Assembly (NCBI GenBank): GCA_017645985.1
Contig: JAGCNK010000009.1
Location: 1 to 8,754 of the forward strand
DNA length: 8,754 nt
From: Bacteroidales bacterium
GTDB taxonomy: Bacteria; Bacteroidota; Bacteroidia; Bacteroidales; UBA3824
Direction of reading: 5' to 3'
Shown: in pieces, positions 1 through 6,009 of the stretch
How positions within the stretch are numbered: position 1 is the stretch's first letter
Layout: each line of letters begins with the position of its first letter
Notes under the pieces: model-generated
Database searches by the model: none
What the model saw: the letters and a program-made list of their open reading frames with translations, nothing else
Told to the model about the DNA's origin: nothing
Translations under genes and position numbers: made by a program

Positions 1-966
1 ATACGCAAGAGCACCAAACAGGACCGCGAGGAACGTTTCTACGACTGCCAGGAGGTGATGGAGGTTTTAAACAGACCCATTTCCGCCATACCTACTCCTC
101 CTCCCGTAACCCAGACAGTGCCTCCGCCCGCACCGTCCAAGCCAGAACCTCCCAAACCTGCGTCTCAGGCTGCTCCTCAGCCCAAAAGGACCGAGATTGT
201 GCAGGAGAAGAAAAAATCGAAAGCACCTTTAATTATTATATTGTTGCTTTTGTTGTTTGCATTGGTAGCCGGATTTTTCTTCTTGCTTATCATCGCTGAT
301 GATGAACCTACCACTGACAACAACAATAAACCGCCGGTTGAAGCCCCAGTAGATAATAATCAAGGCACTAATAATCAAGATAATAATCAGGGCAACAATC
401 AATCAAACAACAATCCTCAGCCTGCACCGCAGCCGGAGCCCACTCCCACACCAGCTCCCGACAATAGGCAAAACGAGGAAGATGCCGAGTTATCGGCTCT
501 CACTAAGCAGGGCAACGCTTGTTTCGACGACAAAAATGTGGCTCGCGCCCTCACCTATTATAATAAGGCGTTGGCACTAAAAGCCGACTACGCTCCCGCC
601 AAGGAGAAAGCCGCCAAATGCAAAGAGATTCTCAATGCCACAAGCACCAAGAACCTTTCGCAGAAACGAGGCGCAAGTCCCGACGGTGCCGACAAGCTCG
701 GATTTGTGGATGCTAACGGCTACGTATTAATCGATTACCTTTACGAGGCTTGTCCTAATGGTTTCCAAACCGACTACGGAATTTGTCTCCAAAAAGAGAA
801 AAACGGCAAGTACGGATTCATAGCCAACTCTACCAAACTGCCTTGCAGCGAGTTTATCTACAACAGCGTGTATGCGCAGCCCGCCTACGGATTCTCTTGC
901 AAGGATTCGAGCGGAAAACGTTGGAAGATAGACCTCAAGGGCGAACCTTCGATCAAACCTATGTAG
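1..966 (+). CDS. Receptor-type Ser/Thr protein kinase, C-terminal part (5' end outside window), with TM helix, TPR-like and WG-like regions
   Basis: The frame is open from base 1, so the gene begins upstream; the GTG at 55 and ATG at 58 are internal. Codons 1-26 (IRKSTKQDREERFYDCQEVM...) resemble the last helix of a Hanks-type kinase lobe, with R12 matching the conserved Arg of the 'P-x-x-R-F/Y' signature. Next come a Pro-rich linker (about 26-63), a basic KKKSK stop-transfer patch and a hydrophobic helix (about 75-99). A tandem NNQx spacer (119-138) and a Pro-rich stretch follow. A helical hairpin at about 161-211 (QGNACFDDKNVARALTYYNKAL) is TPR-like, and 230-316 carries WG-like units (KLGFVDANGYV, GKYGFIANS). 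Topology is inferred: kinase in the cytoplasm, TPR/WG part on the far side as sensor or binding region. All catalytic motifs lie outside the window, so the kinase call rests on the final helix and the architecture. It ends with TAG, followed by a second in-frame TAG at 976-978. Confidence 0.72.
   Translation: MRKSTKQDREERFYDCQEVMEVLNRPISAIPTPPPVTQTVPPPAPSKPEPPKPASQAAPQPKRTEIVQEKKKSKAPLIIILLLLLFALVAGFFFLLIIADDEPTTDNNNKPPVEAPVDNNQGTNNQDNNQGNNQSNNNPQPAPQPEPTPTPAPDNRQNEEDAELSALTKQGNACFDDKNVARALTYYNKALALKADYAPAKEKAAKCKEILNATSTKNLSQKRGASPDGADKLGFVDANGYVLIDYLYEACPNGFQTDYGICLQKEKNGKYGFIANSTKLPCSEFIYNSVYAQPAYGFSCKDSSGKRWKIDLKGEPSIKPM
355..414 (+). repeat. Low-complexity tandem Asn/Gln-coding repeat in the kinase spacer
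   Basis: About five imperfect copies of a 12-base unit (AATAATCAAGNN-like) encode NNQG, NNQD, NNQG, NNQS. The segment lies just beyond the membrane helix and before a Pro-rich stretch, so it is probably a flexible spacer. Units are a multiple of three, so copy-number change by slippage would keep the frame and alter only spacer length. Confidence 0.7.
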
Positions 967-985
967 AAAGTATATTAGTTATTAT

Positions 986-1033
986 TAATAAAAACGCGCC
1001 GGTTCTGACTAAGAACGGCGCGTTATTTTTTTT
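986..1033. terminator. Bidirectional rho-independent terminator between convergent genes
   Basis: Left arm 993-1006 (AACGCGCC, a bulged G, then GTTCT) pairs with 1012-1024 (AGAACGGCGCGTT) across loop 1007-1011. On the plus strand it is followed by eight T at 1026-1033. On the minus strand the run AATAAAAA just left of the stem reads as a T tract. It sits 27 bp after the kinase stop and 21 bp after the lipoprotein stop, so it can serve both. Confidence 0.9.
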
Positions 1034-1044
1034 AATCAAACAGC

Positions 1045-1428
1045 TTATTTATTTTTCAACATCAGATCGAGGTTGACACCTGTGTTTCCGTCGGTGAATT
1101 TAAACGACGCGGTGTCTTGCTGATATTTGCCATCGGCATCGGTGAAAAATATCTTAAACTCCTGATCGCCGTCGGGCAAGGGAACATTGAAAAAACCGTT
1201 TTCGTCGGTCTCACCGCGAAACGAGCGGCGGTTGCCAGCCTGTATGGTCACTTGACCTTTGGAAATGGCAGAGGTGTCGCCGTTCTGGTCTACAACCAAA
1301 ACCTTGCCGTAAACCACGTTGGGCAAATCCTCCATTCTGTCGGGCGGCATACCGTAGCAGGCGGTGAGAGCGCCAATGCCGAAGAAACTCACCACGGCGG
1401 CAGTCGCTTTTTTAATTGTGTCTTTCAT
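1045..1428 (-). CDS. Putative lipoprotein partner of a radical SAM enzyme (rSAM/lipoprotein system)
   Basis: A 127-residue exported lipoprotein. It has a Lys-rich N-terminus, a hydrophobic core at 8-20 and a lipobox L21-T-A-C24, so Cys24 would be acylated. Directly after it is YGMPPDRMED, and I recall a Cys followed closely by YG-M/T/S-P as a hallmark of small Bacteroidetes lipoproteins encoded beside a dedicated radical SAM enzyme (modelled in TIGRFAMs as the lipoprotein of an rSAM/lipoprotein system). The remainder (about 39-125) looks like a small beta-sandwich of the CnaB/carboxypeptidase-regulatory type, with VYGKVLVVDQNG, a GxTDENGFFNVPLPDG turn and a closing VNLDLMLKNK strand. It lies 32 bp downstream of the rSAM gene on the same strand with no terminator between, so the two are probably co-transcribed. 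The start is the ATG that gives a complete signal peptide. Export and partnership are well supported; the role and any modification are unknown. Confidence 0.85.
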   Translation of the reverse strand: MKDTIKKATAAVVSFFGIGALTACYGMPPDRMEDLPNVVYGKVLVVDQNGDTSAISKGQVTIQAGNRRSFRGETDENGFFNVPLPDGDQEFKIFFTDADGKYQQDTASFKFTDGNTGVNLDLMLKNK

Positions 1429-1460
1429 AACAAATTGTTTTTTAGATGTTTATAATATAA

Positions 1461-2549
1461 TTAACTATTGTTCAATTCCTCCAAATTGCACCTTGCCACA
1501 CCCGAATGCAACCCTGCGTGAAGGTGCATACCGTTGCCGAGGCACTTGTTCCATTGCTTGCAATCAGCACATTTTCCGCTTTTTGCCCAAGTGCGGTCGC
1601 GCATTATTTGATAACGGTTGTTCCATATCTCGCTGAAACTCTGGTTGTAAATATTCCCCTGAATAAAATCCTTGGCTCTTACGCTCAGGCATCCTGTAAC
1701 ATTGCCGTCGCACATCACCGAAGCGATGTTGACACCGGCACGGCAGAAAAAGAAATAGTCGCGCACCTTCAGCTCATAATCACCAAGATAACCCTCGCAC
1801 GAATAGTTCAGGTGAATCTGGCTGCCAAAAACCTTGCGTGTTTCGGCTATAAAGTCCATCAACTGACGATACTGCAATCGGCTTATTGACAAATCGTTGA
1901 AGTTGCTGTCGGCCCTACCCTCGGGAAAAATCGAAAATATCCGCCAATGCCTTATTCCTTTGTTGATAAGAAACTTGCGGAAATCTGGCAGCGTATCAAA
2001 GTTAAACCTATTGACACAGGTAATAACGTCAAACATAAAATTTCCGTTTTTGGAGAAATCAGCCGCCATCTTAACCGACGCCATAACCTTCTGAAACGAA
2101 AGGTTGCTTTGTCGCAAATGGTTGTGCTGCTGCTCAAAACCGTCGAGACTGAAACTCATCGAAGTCATTCCCGCATTGATGAGCGAATAGAAACGTTCTT
2201 GACTGAGAATCAGTCCATTGGTAACTATTCCCCAACGGAAACCACGCTTGCGAATTTCGATGCCTGCCTGTTCAAGGTCGCGCCGAAGAAGAGGTTCTCC
2301 GCCGGTGATGCAAACAGTAAGCTTATCGGCTGTGCCAGAGGATTTTATATCATCAAGCACCTTTACGAAATCTTCCACGGGCATATCATTCTGCTCCGAA
2401 TTTTTCAGGCAGTCGCTGCCGCAGTGCAGACACGACAGATTGCACCTGAGCGTACATTCCCAAAAAAGATAGTTGAGATTATGACGCTCAATCTCCTTAT
2501 CACGATAACGCCTGAATATCAGATGCTTGAATGAATTTGAAATGCTCAT
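1461..2549 (-). CDS. Radical SAM/SPASM domain enzyme of the rSAM/lipoprotein type
   Basis: A 362-residue radical SAM enzyme. The SAM-binding 4Fe-4S motif CX3CX2C is C36-NLS-C40-LH-C43, flanked by further Cys at 32 and 47. The SAM-contact motif is ITGGEP (81-86). Strands typical of the TIM-like barrel follow (WGIVTNG, SMSFSLDG, GIRHWRIFSIFPEGRA). A SPASM domain covers about 251-354. C269-X12-G-X4-C287 fits the first half of the SPASM signature and C327-X2-C330-X5-C336 the second, with C354 last. The Cys expected three residues after C336 is Gly340 (CLGNGMH), while C251 and C280 are additional. SPASM enzymes usually modify peptides or proteins, and the adjacent lipoprotein gene is the obvious candidate target. 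It is the first gene of a two-gene minus-strand operon with its own promoter at 2581-2588. The ATG start lies about 31 bp below that promoter. Family assignment is firm; the reaction is unknown to me. Confidence 0.9.
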   Translation of the reverse strand: MSISNSFKHLIFRRYRDKEIERHNLNYLFWECTLRCNLSCLHCGSDCLKNSEQNDMPVEDFVKVLDDIKSSGTADKLTVCITGGEPLLRRDLEQAGIEIRKRGFRWGIVTNGLILSQERFYSLINAGMTSMSFSLDGFEQQHNHLRQSNLSFQKVMASVKMAADFSKNGNFMFDVITCVNRFNFDTLPDFRKFLINKGIRHWRIFSIFPEGRADSNFNDLSISRLQYRQLMDFIAETRKVFGSQIHLNYSCEGYLGDYELKVRDYFFFCRAGVNIASVMCDGNVTGCLSVRAKDFIQGNIYNQSFSEIWNNRYQIMRDRTWAKSGKCADCKQWNKCLGNGMHLHAGLHSGVARCNLEELNNS

Positions 2550-2555
2550 AAGTCG

Positions 2556-2568
2556 TTAGTCTGACTAA
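2556..2568. promoter_or_regulatory. Perfect 13-bp palindrome in the rSAM gene leader, candidate operator
   Basis: TTAGTC-T-GACTAA is a perfect 6-bp inverted repeat around one base. It lies between the predicted rSAM promoter -7 box (2588-2581) and the start codon (2549), just inside the transcribed leader. The position suits a repressor site. The arms are too short to form a strong RNA hairpin. Function is inferred from symmetry and position only. Confidence 0.35.
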
Positions 2569-2580
2569 GTTTGCCGATTA

Positions 2581-2588
2581 CAAAGATA
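2581..2588 (-). promoter_or_regulatory. Bacteroidetes-type -7 promoter box for the rSAM/lipoprotein operon
   Basis: The minus strand reads TATCTTTG, a full match to the Bacteroidetes TAnnTTTG -7 box, about 31 bp ahead of the ATG. The expected -33 TTTG, about 19-20 bp further upstream, is poorly matched (TATT or TTAT), so the promoter may be weak or need an activator. Confidence 0.6.
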
Positions 2589-2633
2589 GCGAAAAAAACA
2601 TAATCATAATAATATCACTGAAAAAAAAGAGCG

Positions 2634-2659
2634 CATTGTTTCACAATTAGCATACAATG
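2634..2659. promoter_or_regulatory. Overlapping inverted repeats across the thioredoxin-lipoprotein promoter
   Basis: ATTGT at 2635-2639 pairs with ACAAT at 2643-2647 (3-base spacer). CATTGT at 2634-2639 also pairs with ACAATG at 2654-2659 (14-base spacer). The set covers the -33 box and the spacer up to the -7 box, where a repressor would compete with RNA polymerase. The motifs are short and the region is AT-rich, so chance is possible. Confidence 0.3.
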
Positions 2660-2669
2660 ATTATTTTTG
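2639..2669 (+). promoter_or_regulatory. Bacteroidetes-type promoter of the four-gene envelope operon
   Basis: TATTTTTG at 2662-2669 matches the TAnnTTTG -7 box exactly. A 19-base spacer separates it from TTTC at 2639-2642, three of four bases of the -33 TTTG box. Transcription would start near 2675, leaving a leader of about a dozen bases before the ATG at 2688. This placement excludes the in-frame TTG at 2667 as the start codon. Confidence 0.7.
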
Positions 2670-2687
2670 CAGTGTAAAAATAATGAT

Positions 2688-3116
2688 ATGAAACACTTAC
2701 TTATAATCACGATATTGATTTGCGCACTTATGAGCTGCACAAACGAGCAGACACCGCGCTTTATGACACCTCTCGACAGCCTCAGTTTCAAAGAGCAGAT
2801 TTTTGACCCCGACACCACATTTATTTACCAGCAGAAAGAACCGTCGGTGGTGTATTTTTATTCCAACCGGGTGAAAAACTGCGCAAAACAGCTACCCGAG
2901 ATAGAACTTGCAGCCAATGTATATTCCAAGTCCATACACTTTTACAGTGTCAGCTACGAGGAAAACATCAAGATAGCAGAAGCGTTGAATATCAAGAAAC
3001 TGCCTGCGTTTGTGTTTGTTCCGCTAAACGCCAACATACAAACTGTTGCGGGCGGAGTGTTGTCGTATCACGACCTTGAAAAAGCATTCGACGATATTTT
3101 TGGAATTAACAAATAA
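2688..3116 (+). CDS. Thioredoxin-fold lipoprotein lacking the nucleophilic cysteine
   Basis: A 142-residue protein. An in-frame TTG lies at 2667 but falls inside the promoter, so the ATG at 2688 is chosen; it gives a clean lipoprotein signal peptide, MKHLLIITILICALMS-C17. Residues 53-138 follow the thioredoxin fold: strand PSVVYFYS, helix with LPEIELAANVY, strand IHFYSVSYEEN, then NIKKLPAFVFVP with the expected cis-Pro at 106, and a final helix. Where thioredoxins have WCGPC, this protein has R61-V62-K63-N64-C65. Only the second Cys remains, and no other Cys exists in the mature part besides lipidated C17. It is therefore unlikely to be a normal dithiol oxidoreductase; a binding or structural role, or mixed-disulfide chemistry through C65, is possible. 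It is first in an operon, 6 bp before the GSCFA gene. The fold call is fairly strong; the function is unknown. Confidence 0.78.
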   Translation: MKHLLIITILICALMSCTNEQTPRFMTPLDSLSFKEQIFDPDTTFIYQQKEPSVVYFYSNRVKNCAKQLPEIELAANVYSKSIHFYSVSYEENIKIAEALNIKKLPAFVFVPLNANIQTVAGGVLSYHDLEKAFDDIFGINK

Positions 3117-3122
3117 CACAAT

Positions 3123-4118
3123 ATGCCCGCACTCTACACCGAAGTAAAAATACCTAAAGCTCAGACTGTTGTCGCATACCAAAGCCGTATGATGTTTGTG
3201 GGCTCGTGCTTTGCCGACAACATTGGCTCTATGTTTGCCAACGCCAAATTCAACTGCCTGATAAATCCGTTAGGAACTCTTTACAATCCGCTGTCAATCA
3301 AAATATTGTTTGATTATCTTACTTCGGGTAAAGAGATAAAGGAGAGCGATTTTTTTCAAAACAATGGCAAATACTGTTCGTATCTGATGCACGGAGATTT
3401 CGACAATGAGGATTTGAGCCAGGCGGTAGTCCGTGCGAAGGATTCCTTAAACAATGCGAGCAAATTTCTCAAAACAGCCGACGTGGTGTTCATCACCCTC
3501 GGCACTGCGTTTGTCTATTACCTGAACGAAAACAACCAGCCGGTAGCCAACTGTCACAAGCAGAACCCTAAATTATTTACACGCAGAATGTTGACAGTGC
3601 AGCAAAGCACCGAAGCGTTGCAACAGATTTGCCACATCATCACAGAATATAATCCGAAAATCAGGATAGTGCTTACCGTTAGTCCCATCCGTCATATTGC
3701 CGACGGAGCCACCGACAACACTCTGAGCAAAAGCACATTGCTTCTCAGCGTTAACCAAACGGCACAGACATTCGGCAATGTTGAGTATTTCCCATCGTAC
3801 GAAATTATGATCGACGAGCTTCGCGACTATCGGTTTTATGAATCGAACCTCACACATCCGTCGTCAACCGCACGCGAGATAATTTTTGAGCGGCTTTTGC
3901 AGACCTATTGCACACAGCAGACCATCGGAGCGGTGTCGCAGGTTGAAAACTTTATGAAAAGCGTCAACCACAAAATCGTTTCGCCCAATTCACCCGAGAC
4001 ACTCACCTTTGCCAAAAATCAAATTCAAAAAGCCATGCAACTTGAAGCGCAAAACATAGGTCTTAACTTAGAAAAAGAAAAACAATATTTCAACGAAATT
4101 ATAAACAGGAATAAATAA
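3123..4118 (+). CDS. GSCFA domain-containing protein
   Basis: A 331-residue protein that opens with the family signature: FVGSCFADNIG (25-35, GSCFA itself at 27-31), followed by NPLGTLYNP (48-56). Later conserved blocks include ITLGTAFVYY (124-133), NCHK (143-146), TVSPIRH (185-191) and YFPSYEIMIDELRDYRFY (222-239) running into SNLTHPS (241-247). I see no signal peptide, so a cytoplasmic location is likely. GSCFA proteins are thought to be distant relatives of SGNH/GDSL hydrolases, which would make Ser28 the nucleophile and H245 the catalytic His. The residue that would supply the D of a DxxH block is Asn242 here. Activity and substrate are not known to me. The gene is 6 bp after the thioredoxin-like gene and 10 bp before the surface-protein gene, so it is embedded in the operon. 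The ATG is taken because the signature starts about 25 residues later, as expected. Confidence 0.88.
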   Translation: MPALYTEVKIPKAQTVVAYQSRMMFVGSCFADNIGSMFANAKFNCLINPLGTLYNPLSIKILFDYLTSGKEIKESDFFQNNGKYCSYLMHGDFDNEDLSQAVVRAKDSLNNASKFLKTADVVFITLGTAFVYYLNENNQPVANCHKQNPKLFTRRMLTVQQSTEALQQICHIITEYNPKIRIVLTVSPIRHIADGATDNTLSKSTLLLSVNQTAQTFGNVEYFPSYEIMIDELRDYRFYESNLTHPSSTAREIIFERLLQTYCTQQTIGAVSQVENFMKSVNHKIVSPNSPETLTFAKNQIQKAMQLEAQNIGLNLEKEKQYFNEIINRNK

Positions 4119-4128
4119 TCATAACAGT

Positions 4129-6009
4129 ATGAATAAGAAATATTTAATCACATTTTTACTACTTCTGCTCCTCTGCGGAATAGCTCAGGCGCAAGAACCC
4201 ATAACGCTAAAAATGGGAATTGACAAAAATGAAGGTCTCGCCATCCGAGACAGAAAAGAATATGATGGAGACGAATTTGCCAAATACACTGGCAATTATG
4301 TAATAGAAAACACAAGTGACATATTACCAGGAGATGATGTAAGCTTAGATGTTTGTATATGTTTCGAAGTTGACGAAGAAGGAGATGATAAATGGATAAA
4401 AGTAAAAGAACCAGATATTCCATGCGCTATTTGGAGTTATACAAAATTAATAGGAGAAGATGCCTACAAATACAAACTTGAGATCACAGAAGAAGCAAAA
4501 AATATAAATCGGGATAGATTCGAGGATGCGGGAATTGGCGATGACTACTTGTTTCAATATCAACTAGACGGCACATTACGAATATTACAATTAGAGGGTG
4601 CGATGATAGACAAACTCAATATTACCATCACCGCACCTACTGGAACATACACATACGGAGAATCACTTGTAGAGACAGATATCAAAGCAACTATAACACC
4701 TTCGGATATTCCTGGAAAAATGGAATATTACGTAAAACAAGGTGATAATTATAGTGGAGACATGAATGGAAAGATGCTCGGTGCTGGAACAAATGAAATG
4801 TACATTAGATTTGTGCCAAAAGAAAACGATCATTACACAGCAGAGCCAGTATACCCCACCATCATAGTCAACCCCAAAAAACTTACCTTTACCAACGATA
4901 TAAAAATCACAGGAAAACTTGCAGATAATACTAAGGACATCAAAAGTGCACAAATAAAGAGCAAGCCGTCTCCCATTGGTGTTGTTGGCGATGATGAAGT
5001 TTACATATCCGTCGATTTGACCAAAACCAAATACCCATCAGCAGAACCAGGCATTTACGATGTAACTGTTTATCTAAAACTTGCAGGTAAAGATGCTGCC
5101 AACTACGAATTAGCACAAACCACTATTGCCGCCAAAGCTGAAATAGCAAGCGAACAAAAAGAAATTATTTTGGCAGGGGCTTTCGTAATCTTACCCAAAT
5201 ATTACGACGGAACACCTACTATTTACAAAGGTCAGGTGGTACCTCCCGCCATCAAAAACCTCGACCCAGGCGACCAAGTGGAAATTGTAGTAGATTACTC
5301 AAACACCAAATTCACGGATTATAAAATAGACACATATCCATGGACAAGAATAACTTATTCAATAGCTGGCGATGATGCTTACAAATATAAAAGCACTGAA
5401 AAATACGATTACGAAACAGGAGAAATCACCGAAGTTCCAACCATAGCATTCAACTCTACAGCAACAGATGGAGCTTACCAGTTGGTTTACACACATTCGC
5501 AATTGTCCACCGACTTAAAGATGAGCAACCTGCGTAATGAACATGAAACCGACAAGTATTATATTAAGAACAATAATGTTACAAACAAGATGCTTACAGC
5601 CGGCGAATACGTGGTAACAGCTGAGTTGCATCAATATGGCAACAAGGTAACCGAAAAAGAGATAAAGGTAAAAGTATCGCCATTGAAACTCGAAGTTTCA
5701 GAGCCTGAAATCAGCCACACCAAGGTTTACGACGGCAACACATCGGTAACACTCACTGGCAAAAACAGCGTACTCACCAACAAGCTTGCCTCCGACGATG
5801 TGGCCATCGCTTCGCAAAAACAAGTATACGACACACCTGAAATTGGTTCGGGCAAAACCATCACCGTATCGTTTGAACTCTCGGGCGACCTTACCGACAA
5901 ATACATAGCTCCCGACAACATCGTTTACACCGACGGAGCTATCACACCCGGCAAAATTGAGGTTTCAAACATAGCGGTTGTTAACTCAGACTACTGCCAA
6001 GGCGAGTAG
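4129..6009 (+). CDS. YDG/MBG-repeat surface protein, N-terminal 626 residues up to an in-frame TAG
   Basis: Signal peptide at residues 1-21 (hydrophobic core ITFLLLLLL, cleavage after AQA), then a beta-rich repeat protein. YDG-type modules are recognisable from K/E-YDG motifs: Y45-D-G (about 40-120), Y359-D-G (345-433) and Y534-D-G (520-609). The module at about 251-338 is degenerate (GKLADNTKD). Segments 161-249 (TYTYGESLVETDIKATITP) and about 434-518 look like MBG modules, giving an order YDG-MBG-YDG-YDG-MBG-YDG. Such arrays occur in long secreted or surface proteins of Bacteroidetes; adhesion is an inference. The frame stops at TAG 6007-6009 inside YCQGE, but the same frame continues to a T9SS sorting domain, so this is the front of an 875-codon gene. 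Translated as is, the product would be exported to the periplasm without its sorting signal. Base composition in the first two thirds is much more AT-rich than in the last third. Confidence 0.8.
   Translation: MNKKYLITFLLLLLLCGIAQAQEPITLKMGIDKNEGLAIRDRKEYDGDEFAKYTGNYVIENTSDILPGDDVSLDVCICFEVDEEGDDKWIKVKEPDIPCAIWSYTKLIGEDAYKYKLEITEEAKNINRDRFEDAGIGDDYLFQYQLDGTLRILQLEGAMIDKLNITITAPTGTYTYGESLVETDIKATITPSDIPGKMEYYVKQGDNYSGDMNGKMLGAGTNEMYIRFVPKENDHYTAEPVYPTIIVNPKKLTFTNDIKITGKLADNTKDIKSAQIKSKPSPIGVVGDDEVYISVDLTKTKYPSAEPGIYDVTVYLKLAGKDAANYELAQTTIAAKAEIASEQKEIILAGAFVILPKYYDGTPTIYKGQVVPPAIKNLDPGDQVEIVVDYSNTKFTDYKIDTYPWTRITYSIAGDDAYKYKSTEKYDYETGEITEVPTIAFNSTATDGAYQLVYTHSQLSTDLKMSNLRNEHETDKYYIKNNNVTNKMLTAGEYVVTAELHQYGNKVTEKEIKVKVSPLKLEVSEPEISHTKVYDGNTSVTLTGKNSVLTNKLASDDVAIASQKQVYDTPEIGSGKTITVSFELSGDLTDKYIAPDNIVYTDGAITPGKIEVSNIAVVNSDYCQGE
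6007..6009 (+). other. In-frame TAG interrupting the T9SS surface-protein gene
   Basis: The codons read TGC-CAA-GGC-GAG-TAG-GCG-AAA-GTG-GTG, that is YCQGE, stop, AKVVLTISNG. The C/QG/E motif running into a beta strand is normally continuous in Bacteroidetes secreted proteins, with a residue such as E, Q or D at this point. One substitution (GAG or CAG to TAG) explains the stop. No readthrough or frameshift signal is apparent. It may be a true nonsense mutation or a sequencing error. Confidence 0.85.

Noticed and set aside
55..57. GTG at 55 as the start of a stand-alone TPR/WG membrane protein
   Set aside because: The frame is open back to base 1 and the first 26 codons look like the end of a kinase domain, so the gene most likely begins upstream of the window.
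1429..1439. AACAA-A-TTGTT inverted repeat between the rSAM and lipoprotein genes
   Set aside because: Only 5-bp AT-rich arms in a 32-bp intergenic gap; likely by chance and too weak to act as a terminator or processing hairpin.
1506..2534. Long plus-strand open frames opposite the rSAM gene (1506-1889 and 1947-2534)
   Set aside because: They are antisense shadows of a clearly recognised enzyme, with no domain-like sequence and no promoter.
2667..2687. TTG at 2667 as the start of the thioredoxin-like lipoprotein
   Set aside because: It overlaps the exact -7 box at 2662-2669 and would put polar residues (QCKNND) ahead of the signal peptide. The ATG at 2688 gives a standard lipoprotein signal.
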